Part shown: positions 10,477-20,342 of the stretch, piece by piece
Layout of the letters: every line of letters begins with the position of its first letter
Position numbering within the stretch: position 1 is the first letter of the stretch
Origin: Cyanobacteria bacterium SW_9_44_58
GTDB taxonomy: Bacteria > Cyanobacteriota > Cyanobacteriia > Cyanobacteriales > Rubidibacteraceae
Reading direction: 5' to 3'
Assembly (NCBI GenBank): GCA_003021905.1
Contig: PXPI01000053.1
Location: 1 to 49,771 of the forward strand
Length of the DNA: 49,771 nt
Position numbers and translations under genes: made by a program
Notes under the pieces: generated by a model
The model's input: only the letters and a program-made list of their open reading frames with translations
What the model was told of the DNA's origin: nothing
Databases searched by the model: none

Positions 10477-10917
10477 CTATTCTTTTTTAATGTCCCGCGC
10501 CATATTTCTGAACATATCTAAACTAGGGTCTGACTGACGGCGTTGCTCAATTGCGGGATCATTATTAGCAGAAGCAGTGGGATTAGGAGGCGTCGGTTCG
10601 GGGGAAGATTGGAATGGCTGATTATTATTCGTTTGATCCCCGTTGTTTTTAGAAAGGGATTTTTTTTGTAAAGCAGAAACTTCTTCCACTCGCTCTTGTC
10701 CTTCTGGATTGCTTAAGGTTTTGGGAAAGCTCTTTTTACTGGTATTGGGTTGACGCATATAATCAATATCGCCATAAGTTTTCGCTTCATCTGGGTCCAG
10801 AAAAAAGGCTTTTTGGTTTTGTTGTTGGGATGGATTGTCGTTATTATTAGATTTAGATTTAGATCCAAAGAGCGTTGTAATGACAGAGCCAAATAGTTTT
10901 TTAATGAATCCGATCAT
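10477..10917 (-). CDS. Hypothetical protein with low-complexity hydrophilic C-terminus
   Basis: Intact 146-aa ORF, N-terminus MIGFIKKLFGSVITTLFGSKSK. Confidence 0.55.
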   Translation of the reverse strand: MIGFIKKLFGSVITTLFGSKSKSNNNDNPSQQQNQKAFFLDPDEAKTYGDIDYMRQPNTSKKSFPKTLSNPEGQERVEEVSALQKKSLSKNNGDQTNNNQPFQSSPEPTPPNPTASANNDPAIEQRRQSDPSLDMFRNMARDIKKE

Positions 10918-11019
10918 GAGTATTTTTTCAGTCCCTAAAAACAGGAGTTTCTAATGCTTAATCTTTTTTTAAGGTAACATAGCTTTACTAATGCTGGGAA
11001 ATCAATCGTTACTGCCTCT

Positions 11020-11886
11020 ATGACTAAGTCTGCAATTACTCCCAATCAGCTTGCTTGTTCTCGAAACGAACAGATTCGGCTTCTTGTTCTCGATATTGAC
11101 GGAACAATTGCCGGAGAATCCAATGAAGTAACTCAGAGGGTGATTAACGCCCTAGAAGCGGTTAAAGCGCAGGGAATTAAGGTAACTCTTGCAACAGGAC
11201 GCATGTATTGCTCAGCCTTATATTTTGCGCAAGCGATTGGAACCGACTTGCCAATTATCTGCTATAACGGGGCTTGGATTCAATCCCCACAAACCGAGGA
11301 TCGAGTCTGGCACTTACCGGTTCCGATTCATTTAGCAACAGAACTGCTTGATTATTGCGAAAAACCGGAATGGCGCTCCCTTCTTGATGTTCATTTTTAT
11401 TTGAACGATCAACTGTATGTGCGAGAAATAACTGAAGAAACGCGATTTTATATTGAGCGCAGTCGGATTCAAGCCAATGCTGTTGGCGATCTTCGTTACC
11501 TTTTAGATCAGGGGCCAACCAAAGTCTTGGCAATGAGCAGCAATCCAGAAGTGACCCATCGCCTGATTTCTGAAATTAAGCAACGTTATTGCGACAACCA
11601 GTTATATTTGACCCAATCCAATCCTTATTTTTTTGAAGCCTGTCATCCTGGGGCGAGTAAAGGCAAAGCACTACGCTATCTTGTGGAAGAACAATTGAAT
11701 CTCAAACCGGAAAATACCATCGCAATCGGCGATAATTTTAACGATATAGAAATGTTGAATTATGCCGCATTAGGCATTGCTATGGGAGATGCCCCAGCAG
11801 AAGTTCAAGCGCAAGCGGATTGGGTTGCCCCGAATGTGGAAGCCGATGGGGTAGTTGCTGCTTTGAATAAGTTTCTGCTGAGTTAA
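11020..11886 (+). CDS. Cof-type HAD-IIB family hydrolase
   Basis: LLVLDIDGTIAGESNEVT, TLATGRM, ASKGKALRYLVEE, IAIGDNFNDIEML. Confidence 0.92.
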   Translation: MTKSAITPNQLACSRNEQIRLLVLDIDGTIAGESNEVTQRVINALEAVKAQGIKVTLATGRMYCSALYFAQAIGTDLPIICYNGAWIQSPQTEDRVWHLPVPIHLATELLDYCEKPEWRSLLDVHFYLNDQLYVREITEETRFYIERSRIQANAVGDLRYLLDQGPTKVLAMSSNPEVTHRLISEIKQRYCDNQLYLTQSNPYFFEACHPGASKGKALRYLVEEQLNLKPENTIAIGDNFNDIEMLNYAALGIAMGDAPAEVQAQADWVAPNVEADGVVAALNKFLLS

Positions 11887-12415
11887 ATATGGAAAAGCCT
11901 TAGGAATTTGCTTGCTATCTCTCATGGGAAGAAAAAAATTGCCACAGCGTTAATTTTTATTTCCGGGAATCTGTTTGGGGATTTTTCACTTTTCCAGAAA
12001 AAAAACAGGAAAAAAGAATTAATAATTAATACTTAAATTAGTGGGACAAAACCAACTTTTAAATGACTGGCTAGATTAAGTGTTTTCCTCATATTTGTTG
12101 CGGCTTAACAGTAATTATCATAAAAGGTGATCAAGAATTAATGGTTTATGTGATATTTAGAGCAACAAATTATAGAATTTTCCGTCAAAATAAAAGTAAT
12201 ATCAAATTTTAAATAGCCAGTAGTTGTTGGAAACTGCTCCTAAATCAAATTAAATAAAGAGTATCTTGAAGATGAATAAAGCAAGTATGATTAAACAGGA
12301 AGAACATGATTATAATCAGATCAAAATGGGTGCTGATTCGCCAACATCTAGCTCACTCGAAAAATCTCCCGATTAAAAAAAACCACCGAAATCAAGCCTA
12401 CAATCGCACAAACAA

Positions 12416-12964
12416 ATGGCATCATCTCAACCGACTTATTCTGAGGGACAAGGCGAAAACGTAGAACACTCTGCACCTCCGGAAAAATTATTGGAAAACC
12501 AAACTCCAATGATTACCCTGACGCTGCTCCATCCTCAACAATCAGTTGCTGTTCAAACCTGGCGTTTTGAGCCCCAATCATCGATTAAAATTGGCCGTTC
12601 TAGAAATAATGAAGTTACCCTCTATAGTGCTGTTGTCTCCCGCCACCATGTCGAAATTCGACGTCAAGGAAAAGAGTGGGAACTCATTAGTTTAGGCTCC
12701 AATGGAACATTTTGCGAAGGAAAACGCATTCGTCGCACTCCTGTTAAAAATGGGATGGTCATTCGTTTAGCCAGTTCAGGGCCTCAAATTCAGATTGAGA
12801 TGGATATGCTCACTGAGGAGAAAAAACCATCCCTTGGCAAATCATCTCAGGGCACAGTCTCTCAGCAAAATAAACATCAAGCGGATGCGAGCGGAAAACA
12901 ATCTCGTTCCACTACACTGCCGCCAGAAGAGCTAGAGAAAGCTAAGGAAACGCAAATGGATTAA
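12416..12964 (+). CDS. FHA-domain protein
   Basis: IKIGRSRNNEVTLYSAVVSRHHVEIRRQGKEWELISLGSNGTFCEGKRI. Confidence 0.9.
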   Translation: MASSQPTYSEGQGENVEHSAPPEKLLENQTPMITLTLLHPQQSVAVQTWRFEPQSSIKIGRSRNNEVTLYSAVVSRHHVEIRRQGKEWELISLGSNGTFCEGKRIRRTPVKNGMVIRLASSGPQIQIEMDMLTEEKKPSLGKSSQGTVSQQNKHQADASGKQSRSTTLPPEELEKAKETQMD

Positions 12965-13806
12965 GTTTTTTGATTCACGGCAAAGCCCGAGTTTAATGCT
13001 TCACAAGCGGCGGTGGTAATCGTGTAAATTTGATCGTCGCTTAACGGCTTTATTGTCTTGAAACTCAATCCTGTGTTCAACCATAGCAAATACTCTATAT
13101 TGCCTGCAGGGCCACGAATTGGCGACCAAGTCAATCCGCAGGGAGTCCAACCCATTTTTTCAGTGGCAGTTATTACTTGAGCGATTCCAGTATTGTGATC
13201 TTGCGGGGAACGAACGACGCCTTTTTCCCCAACGCGATCGCGCCCCACTTCAAACTGAGGCTTGACTAATAGCACTGCTTCCCGAGGCGGCGTTAATAAG
13301 GCCCACAATGGGGCTAAAACTTTTGTTAAAGAAATAAAAGACAAATCCAGAACAGCAAAGTCAGCATAAGGGGCATTTCCATATAATGCTTCCGGTTCTA
13401 AATAGCGCAAATTCGTGCGTTCTTTTAAGATTACCCGTTGATCTTGACGCAATTGCCAGGCCACTTGCCCATAGCCCACATCAACACCATAAACTTGTTT
13501 TGCCCCTGCCTTTAGCAAACAGTCTGTAAAGCCGCCGGTAGAAATCCCCCCATCAAGACAAATCCGTCCAGTCACAGCAATATCAAATTCTGATAAAGCT
13601 TTGGCCAGTTTTTCGCCTCCCCGCGAGACATAAGGAGGCGGTTGCACCACTGTCAGAGGTGCCTCTGCATTCACAAGGATACCTGGTTTATCAATCACTT
13701 GATCGTTAACCTTCACTTCCCCGGCGCGAATCAACCGTTGGGCTTTCTGACGGGATTCACAAAATTCGCGAGTAACCAGCAGCCTATCAAGACGTTCCTT
13801 TGCCAT
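12961..13806 (-). CDS. tlyA: TlyA family rRNA methyltransferase/hemolysin-like protein
   Basis: S4 domain N-terminus (RLDRLLVTREFCESRQKAQRLIRAGEV) plus FtsJ-like domain (CLDGGISTGGFTDCLL). Confidence 0.9.
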   Translation of the reverse strand: MAKERLDRLLVTREFCESRQKAQRLIRAGEVKVNDQVIDKPGILVNAEAPLTVVQPPPYVSRGGEKLAKALSEFDIAVTGRICLDGGISTGGFTDCLLKAGAKQVYGVDVGYGQVAWQLRQDQRVILKERTNLRYLEPEALYGNAPYADFAVLDLSFISLTKVLAPLWALLTPPREAVLLVKPQFEVGRDRVGEKGVVRSPQDHNTGIAQVITATEKMGWTPCGLTWSPIRGPAGNIEYLLWLNTGLSFKTIKPLSDDQIYTITTAACEALNSGFAVNQKT

Positions 13807-13828
13807 CAGCTTTCTCCAAATTATAAAA

Positions 13829-13856
13829 ATCCCCCCTTACTCAAAAGGGAGGATTG
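13829..13856 (-). terminator. Likely petBD transcript 3' hairpin
   Basis: Imperfect inverted repeat CCCCCCTTactcaaAAGGGAGG just downstream of the petD stop. Confidence 0.45.
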
Positions 13857-13877
13857 TCAATGAACCAAAAGACTCCT

Positions 13878-14363
13878 TTAGAACAAGCCTAAAGTTAAAG
13901 ATTCTTCTAAGGGATAAGTAGCGCCAATTCCTAACCAAAGGGTAACCACAGTGCCAAATAAGAACACAGCAGTGGCTACCGGACGACGGAACGGGTTTTG
14001 GAACTTGTTGACATTCTCAATGAAGGGAAGCAGCATTAACCCTAGCGGAATGGACCCCATTGCCACAATTCCTAAAAGTTTATTGGGAACAATCCGCAAA
14101 ATTTGGAAAACCGGATAGAAATACCATTCCGGGAGAATTTCTAAAGGCGTGGCAAAGGGATCTGCCGGTTCTCCAACAACCATGGCAGGATCCAGTACGG
14201 CTAATCCCACACAAAGCCCAATTGTCCCTAAAATAACCACAGGGAAAGTATAGAGTAAATCATTGGGCCAGGCCGGTTCGCCATAGTAGTTGTGACCCAT
14301 TCCTTGGGCAAGCTTGGCCCGTAGTTTGGGATCGCTTAAATCAGGTTTTTTTAAGGTGGACAT
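13878..14363 (-). CDS. petD: Cytochrome b6-f complex subunit IV
   Basis: [41 protein letters not shown]; highly conserved 160-aa protein. Confidence 0.97.
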   Translation of the reverse strand: MSTLKKPDLSDPKLRAKLAQGMGHNYYGEPAWPNDLLYTFPVVILGTIGLCVGLAVLDPAMVVGEPADPFATPLEILPEWYFYPVFQILRIVPNKLLGIVAMGSIPLGLMLLPFIENVNKFQNPFRRPVATAVFLFGTVVTLWLGIGATYPLEESLTLGLF

Positions 14364-14415
14364 TGTTATTTTGTTCTCCTCTTGACAGTGTTAAGACAAC
14401 TTCTCAGATCGCGCT

Positions 14416-15084
14416 TTACAAGGGGCCGGAAATGCCCTGTTTACGGATCATGAGGAAGTGTAGCAACATAAAGACAGCAATGAACCAGGGTAAAACAAAG
14501 GTATGCAAGCTATAGAAACGGGTCAGTGTTGCCTGCCCGACGCTAGCATCGCCTCGAATCAATTCGACAATCAAAGGACCAACCCCAGGAATTGCTTCTG
14601 GAACCCCGGAGACAATTTTGACTGCCCAATAACCGATTTGATCCCAAGGAAGGGAATAGCCCGTTACACCAAAGGAAACCGTAATGACTGCTAGAATGAC
14701 GCCGGTAATCCAAGTCAGTTCTCGGGGCTTTTTAAAGCCGCCGGTCAAATAGACCCGGAACGTATGGAGAATCATCATCAGCACCATCATACTGGCTGAC
14801 CAGCGATGGATGGAACGGATCAGCCAACCGAAGTTTACTTCGGTCATGAGATACTGAACAGAAGAAAAGGCTTCGGTAACAGTGGGCTTATAATAAAAGG
14901 TCATTGCAAAGCCCGTTGCAAACTGAATTAAAAAGCAGGTGAGGGTAATTCCACCGAGACAGTAAAAAATGTTAACGTGAGGTGGAACATATTTACCAGC
15001 AACGTCATCTGAGATGGCCTGCACATCCAGGCGCTCATCAAACCACTGATATATTTTAGAATCCGTTACTTGTTTTGTGAACAT
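14416..15084 (-). CDS. petB: Cytochrome b6
   Basis: [38 protein letters not shown] and haem-ligand helices. Confidence 0.97.
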   Translation of the reverse strand: MFTKQVTDSKIYQWFDERLDVQAISDDVAGKYVPPHVNIFYCLGGITLTCFLIQFATGFAMTFYYKPTVTEAFSSVQYLMTEVNFGWLIRSIHRWSASMMVLMMILHTFRVYLTGGFKKPRELTWITGVILAVITVSFGVTGYSLPWDQIGYWAVKIVSGVPEAIPGVGPLIVELIRGDASVGQATLTRFYSLHTFVLPWFIAVFMLLHFLMIRKQGISGPL

Positions 15085-15611
15085 GAAGCCAGACTTCCTA
15101 GACTAAAAGCGTTATGTTTTTCTCCCCTTGACAATTTTGACATGTTTATCCTCCCTTTGCCTTTAGAATCGCTGAAGGAAGGAGGACATGGAAGGGGGAC
15201 TGATTAAGGAAATAATACCTTTTTCCTACATAAACTTTAACATAATGTCTTTAAGATTACTGAGAAGCAAGTTCTGATAGAGTGTCCGTTTTTTCCTAAA
15301 TCATGGGAATTTAATTGACTTTCTGTTTAAGATGGATCTAGTTCAGGGAAGCATAGTCACGTTAAATTAAGCCTAATAACTTAACAAAACGTAATACCTT
15401 CTCCCCCCTTGTCTTAGCTAAGCTTTCCCACCGCGTCGATTGATTGCGCGGCGTCTCAAACAGTTAGGATATAGAAGAACCGATTTTGGAATTTTATTCC
15501 ACTTTACTCATTTAAGTCTGGTTAGCCTCATTTTGGATTTAAGCAAGGTTTAGGCGCAATCGGATCTTGAAGAAACTCTGCGATTGTCTGGATTAATTAG
15601 CGTACTCAATA

Positions 15612-16862
15612 ATGAAACGTACTTTTTGGCAAAAACTGTTTACAATTATTGTGGCGGTTGGTGTTGCTTGGTTTAGTTGCACTGGCCAGGGGACAGCAGC
15701 TTACTATAACGAAGAAGAAAAGATATTTCTCCAAGCCTGGCGCATTGTGAACCAGGCCTATTTAGATGAAAGTTTTAATGATCAAAATTGGTGGTTTGTT
15801 CGCAAACGCTTCCTAAAAGACGATTTTTCCAATCGCGAGGAGACCTATCAAGCGATTGAAGACATGTTAGCCACCCTCGATGATCCTTTTACCCGCTTGT
15901 TGCGGCCGGAACAGTATCGCAGCTTGCAAGTTAATACGTCGGGGGAACTTTCCGGTGTCGGTCTCCAAATTGATATTAATTCCCAAACCAAACAGTTGGA
16001 AGTAGTCACGCCCATTGATGGTTCACCGGCGGAAAAAGCTGGGATTAAGCCGCGCGATCGCGTTTTAGCCATTGATGGGGTAAAAACCGAAGGACTCTCT
16101 CTCGATGAGGCAGCCTCTCGCATGCGGGGAAAAGTGGGAACTCAGGTGACTCTAACCGTACAATCGGGACAAGGAAAAGATGCGATTACCCGAGAAGTGG
16201 AAATTGTGCGCGATCGCATTTCCCTCAATCCAGTTTATGCCAATCTTGATGCAACTAGTGCGGAAATGCCCATTGGCTATATCCGTCTTGCCCAATTTAG
16301 TGCCAATGCTAAGGAAGAAATTGCCCAAAAAATCATTGATTTGGAAAAGCAAGGGGCGCAAGGCTTTATTCTGGATTTGCGAAATAATCCCGGCGGCTTG
16401 CTGCAAGCAGGAATTGAAGTTGCCCGATTGTGGCTGGATTCGGGAACAGTCGTTTATACCGTGAATCGCCAAGGCATGATCGGCAGTTATGGGGCAAAAA
16501 AAGAGGAAGCGGTGACAGATGCTCCCTTAACGGTGCTGGTTAACCAAGGAAGCGCTAGTGCCAGCGAAATTTTAGCAAGCGCCTTACAGGACAATCATCG
16601 CGCTAACATTGTTGGAGAAACGACCTTTGGAAAAGGGTTAATTCAGTCTCTATTTGATTTGCCCGATGATTCCGGCATTGCGGTGACAGTAGCCAAGTAC
16701 GAAACCCCGAATCATCGCGACATTAATGAAGCCGGAATTAACCCCGATTATACAGTGTCCCAGCCTTTGATTCCCTTCTCAAAGATGGGAACCCAAGAAG
16801 ATAAACAATATCAAGAAGCGGCCAAATTGTTGGCAGAAAAAACAATGGTGGCCCAAAATTAG
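15612..16862 (+). CDS. ctpA: Carboxyl-terminal processing protease (S41, CtpA-like)
   Basis: PDZ domain; S41 motifs GFILDLRNNPGGLL, NQGSASASEILASALQD, GETTFGKGLIQ. Confidence 0.92.
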   Translation: MKRTFWQKLFTIIVAVGVAWFSCTGQGTAAYYNEEEKIFLQAWRIVNQAYLDESFNDQNWWFVRKRFLKDDFSNREETYQAIEDMLATLDDPFTRLLRPEQYRSLQVNTSGELSGVGLQIDINSQTKQLEVVTPIDGSPAEKAGIKPRDRVLAIDGVKTEGLSLDEAASRMRGKVGTQVTLTVQSGQGKDAITREVEIVRDRISLNPVYANLDATSAEMPIGYIRLAQFSANAKEEIAQKIIDLEKQGAQGFILDLRNNPGGLLQAGIEVARLWLDSGTVVYTVNRQGMIGSYGAKKEEAVTDAPLTVLVNQGSASASEILASALQDNHRANIVGETTFGKGLIQSLFDLPDDSGIAVTVAKYETPNHRDINEAGINPDYTVSQPLIPFSKMGTQEDKQYQEAAKLLAEKTMVAQN

Positions 16863-18148
16863 GACTTGGTTTGCTGTAATTGTTGCAGTAACACTGAGGC
16901 AATTTTTTTCGAAGCCCCCGGTTGTCCTCTAACCGATTGGAGGCGTGCGCGGATTGACCGCCGTTTTTCCGGATGTTCCAGCCAATCTAGGGCCATTTGC
17001 GCCACCTCTTGTGGGTCTAAATTCCCTACAAGTTCGGGAACAATTTCTTCTTTTGCCCAAATATTGGGCCAAGCAAACAGGCGTTTGTTTCGCAACACCA
17101 GCCAGTTAATCAGCTTGGCAAAACTTCCCCCCAGCAAGGGAATATTGGACAAAATCCCAGGAATGCCATCCCAAGCCCGCATGGCATCCAATTGGTAGGT
17201 AGGCAGCAACACAATCATGGGAATCGCTAACGCGCCTAATTCTGCCGTATTTGCTCCCACTGTGGTTAAACAGAACGAGCATTGGGAAAGCACATCATAG
17301 GCAGGGAATTTTGTCCAGAGAAGAATTTTCACCCCTTGTTCAGTTTCTAGATACGGCAGTTCTTCGGGCACAGAAGGAATGACGAGTGTTGCTCCCTTAA
17401 GCCCAAATTGCTTGAGAAGCCGGTTATAGTTAGGATCGGCATATTGAGCAAGGGTTTCTAGCTTGAGGGTTGGGGCCACTGGAATGATAAACTGGCTTTG
17501 AGAACGCTTTTGATAAATTAATTGCGCGATCGCGATGGTTAAAGGGACCCCCTGGAGCAGTTTTGCCGGTTTGGAGCCAGGCAAGATACCGATTAGATCA
17601 GTGCCGGTTTCTAAATTTAGACCGACAGGTTGTGTATTGAGAGCAATTTGCGAATCAGCCATAATGTCACCGACGATAGTAAGTTTGTGGCGATGAGATT
17701 GAGGAGCTTTTTGAATTAAGTCGGTGTTCATCACTAAAAAGTGATCAACCCAGCAATGCCAGCGTGTTTCCCACTCGGCATAGATGATAACTGGGTACCC
17801 GAGTCGTTTACCGATGACGATGGGGAAAAATTGGTCTCCCCCTAGAAATAAGACGATCCCTTGCTCGTACCAGTTCCAGTTCTCAGCAGTTTTTCCCCAT
17901 AACAAAAAAGGGAAAAAAGCCTCAGCACTTTGAACTCGTGTGACTCCTGGAATAGCTTGGGCGATTCCTACCTCCTGCCCTGTAGCGTGAGGACAAGGAG
18001 ATAGAACCACAGAAATTCTGATTCCTAGTTGCGGAGACTGATGAGACTGCAATGCTGCGACCACTGGGCGTACCCAAGTTAAAAGTTCTCCTGGCCCGTT
18101 ACTGAGAATGAGAACGTCAACAGCATTGCTATATGACATATTATTCAA
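16859..18148 (-). CDS. LpxB-like (lipid-A-disaccharide synthase-related) glycosyltransferase
   Basis: VDVLILSNGPGELLTWVRPVVAAL; GILPGSKPAKLLQGVP; LTTVGANTAELGALAIPMIVLLPT. Confidence 0.75.
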   Translation of the reverse strand: MNNMSYSNAVDVLILSNGPGELLTWVRPVVAALQSHQSPQLGIRISVVLSPCPHATGQEVGIAQAIPGVTRVQSAEAFFPFLLWGKTAENWNWYEQGIVLFLGGDQFFPIVIGKRLGYPVIIYAEWETRWHCWVDHFLVMNTDLIQKAPQSHRHKLTIVGDIMADSQIALNTQPVGLNLETGTDLIGILPGSKPAKLLQGVPLTIAIAQLIYQKRSQSQFIIPVAPTLKLETLAQYADPNYNRLLKQFGLKGATLVIPSVPEELPYLETEQGVKILLWTKFPAYDVLSQCSFCLTTVGANTAELGALAIPMIVLLPTYQLDAMRAWDGIPGILSNIPLLGGSFAKLINWLVLRNKRLFAWPNIWAKEEIVPELVGNLDPQEVAQMALDWLEHPEKRRSIRARLQSVRGQPGASKKIASVLLQQLQQTKS

Positions 18149-18237
18149 ATAGTTACATTTTCTAAATTAACTCATGACTCCGGCAACTGCCTAGGAAAAT
18201 AGAATGCAAATTGATAATTACTCACTAAAAATCAATC

Positions 18238-18261
18238 AATCATTAATCATGATTAATGATT
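18238..18261. repeat. 24-bp perfect palindrome
   Basis: AATCATTAATCATGATTAATGATT is its own reverse complement. Confidence 0.9.
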
Positions 18262-18453
18262 CATTCTTGATCGTTGCACTTCTTGCCAAAGCGACTCGAC
18301 TTCGGCTTGCAAATGCAAAAATTTAGCTTGCTGATCGGCTTTCCTAAGAGATTGTTCTAGCTTGTTTAGCCGCAGAGTTTCCTTTTGATCCGTTACTGAC
18401 GGGGTAACGGTTTTATACATTAGCGCATTAGACATAAGATTAGCCTTTAGCAC
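18253..18453 (-). CDS. Small hypothetical coiled-coil-like protein
   Basis: 66-aa ORF, Leu/Gln/Glu-rich heptad-like C-terminus. Confidence 0.45.
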   Translation of the reverse strand: MLKANLMSNALMYKTVTPSVTDQKETLRLNKLEQSLRKADQQAKFLHLQAEVESLWQEVQRSRMNH

Positions 18454-18637
18454 TCAAAAAGATGAGGTTATATTTCCAAAGTTTTATTATAACCTAAATT
18501 ATTTTTTGATTCTGAGAACGGTATGGCAATTTTAAAACTGGCTTATTAGCCAATATTATCAACCCTTTACGACTTTTATAGGTAGCGGAAGAGACTCATC
18601 ATGTTTAAGCCTACTCATTGCAATCAATAGTGAAATT

Positions 18638-19537
18638 TCAAATTGAACTCTGTTGCATCATTTCTAAATAAATATGTTCTAAACGAATGGATTCACGACT
18701 TAAAGAATCGAGAGGAATTCCGGTAAACTTATCCATAATTGTTTTTAAGTCTTGTGCCTGTGGCAACCAAAACGCTAAGTCATTCCCATAGCGGCGAGGG
18801 GTTAATCCTAATTCTTGTCCCCGTTGAATGGCTTTTTCTTTTTCTTGAGTTTTAATCATAACAATTTCTTCCGCAGGAATTGATTTTTTTAAAGTTTCTA
18901 GGGTGCCTTCGGCGATAATTTGTCCTGATTTGAGAAGGCCAAGGCGTTGACATAATTTTTCTGCTTCGTCTAACAAATGTGTTGTTAAAATAATGGTTAT
19001 TCCTGTTTCTCGCAACTTATTAATTAATGACCAAATTTCATAACGGGTTTCGATGTCTAAGCCAGTTGTCGGTTCATCTAAAATCACTAATTCGGGATTA
19101 TGGACTAAAGCAACAGCAATGTTTAAACGACGCTGCATGCCGCCGCTGAGATTGGCAACAATACTCCTAGCGCGATCGCGCAATTGAACCGCATCTAAAC
19201 ACCAGGCAATTTGTTCTTTTCGGTGTTGTTTATTTAAACCATACAATTGGGCATAAAAATTCAGGTTTTCCTGGCAGGAAAGACTTTGATAGAGTAAATT
19301 TTGTTGAGGGGCAATCCCAATTAAGGATTTGGTTGCAGCAGAAATGGGTTGTTGATTAAATTCAATCCTACCGCGATCGCGCTCTAATAAATTACAGATC
19401 AGATTAATGGTTGTGGTTTTCCCTGCCCCGTTAGGGCCTAATAAGCCGTAAACTTCCCGGGGATAGGCAGTGAGCGTCAAATTTCGCAAGACTTCCCGTG
19501 AACCATAGGATTTACAAACGCCATCCAGTTTTAGCAC
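18638..19537 (-). CDS. ABC-2 type transporter ATP-binding protein
   Basis: Walker A GPNGAGKTTT, signature LSGGMQRRL, Walker B LVILDEPTTGLD. Confidence 0.95.
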   Translation of the reverse strand: MLKLDGVCKSYGSREVLRNLTLTAYPREVYGLLGPNGAGKTTTINLICNLLERDRGRIEFNQQPISAATKSLIGIAPQQNLLYQSLSCQENLNFYAQLYGLNKQHRKEQIAWCLDAVQLRDRARSIVANLSGGMQRRLNIAVALVHNPELVILDEPTTGLDIETRYEIWSLINKLRETGITIILTTHLLDEAEKLCQRLGLLKSGQIIAEGTLETLKKSIPAEEIVMIKTQEKEKAIQRGQELGLTPRRYGNDLAFWLPQAQDLKTIMDKFTGIPLDSLSRESIRLEHIYLEMMQQSSI

Positions 19538-19540
19538 CCT

Positions 19541-20314
19541 TTACAGTCTCCTTTCTCGCACTAACATCCCTTGATACGATAACCAACCGCCTCCAACCAT
19601 TACTAAACTAAAGATCATTAAAAATAATAGATGGGATTGCACTTGCGAGAGGGATTCTTCTTGTGCCCAAATTCCCAATAATGCCTGATTCATGTGATAA
19701 ATGGGATTAAATTTCGCAATATTGAGTAAACTTTCTGGAAACAACGATGCCGGAAGAAACGTTCCCCCTAAAATGAGTAAAGGAACCCCAAACGCAGCCA
19801 CCAAAGCATTCACATCTTCGGTGCGGCGGGCTAATTGGGTTCCCAGAATAAATCCCAAACCGACATAAGCAGCAATGCTCATTAAAATAATTAATAGACC
19901 CAACAACCAATACTGCTCAATTTGCGCCCCGAACAATGTTGCGACCAAGTACACCAGTATTCCTTGACCAATGCCAATACAGGCATGGGCAACAAAAATG
20001 CCCAGAAAATAGGATAAACCGCTCAAGGGAGAGAGGAAAAGCCGTTTTAGGGTGTGTTGTTCTCTCTCAGCAACCACTGTGGCAACACTGCCCCCTAAAC
20101 AACTAAAAAAAAGGGCTGCCCCGACAAGGGTAACTGGCGCAGCATTGGTAAAGGCTTCTGCCGTTGACAAATTGGCTCGTTCTGCCAAAATAAAGCCGTT
20201 CAGCAACAAAATGGTAATGGGGAAAATTCCCCAAAAAATCAAGCTGCGCCGTCGTCGCCCTAATTCTAATAAAATGCGCTGGGCTACTGCTATGGTCTCG
20301 CGCCAATATTTCAT
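19541..20314 (-). CDS. ABC-2 type transporter permease
   Basis: Six-TM-like hydrophobic pattern; 3 bp upstream of the ATPase gene. Confidence 0.88.
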   Translation of the reverse strand: MKYWRETIAVAQRILLELGRRRRSLIFWGIFPITILLLNGFILAERANLSTAEAFTNAAPVTLVGAALFFSCLGGSVATVVAEREQHTLKRLFLSPLSGLSYFLGIFVAHACIGIGQGILVYLVATLFGAQIEQYWLLGLLIILMSIAAYVGLGFILGTQLARRTEDVNALVAAFGVPLLILGGTFLPASLFPESLLNIAKFNPIYHMNQALLGIWAQEESLSQVQSHLLFLMIFSLVMVGGGWLSYQGMLVRERRL

Positions 20315-20342
20315 TGTGTGAGGAGTTACTGCCTGTTTTTCT

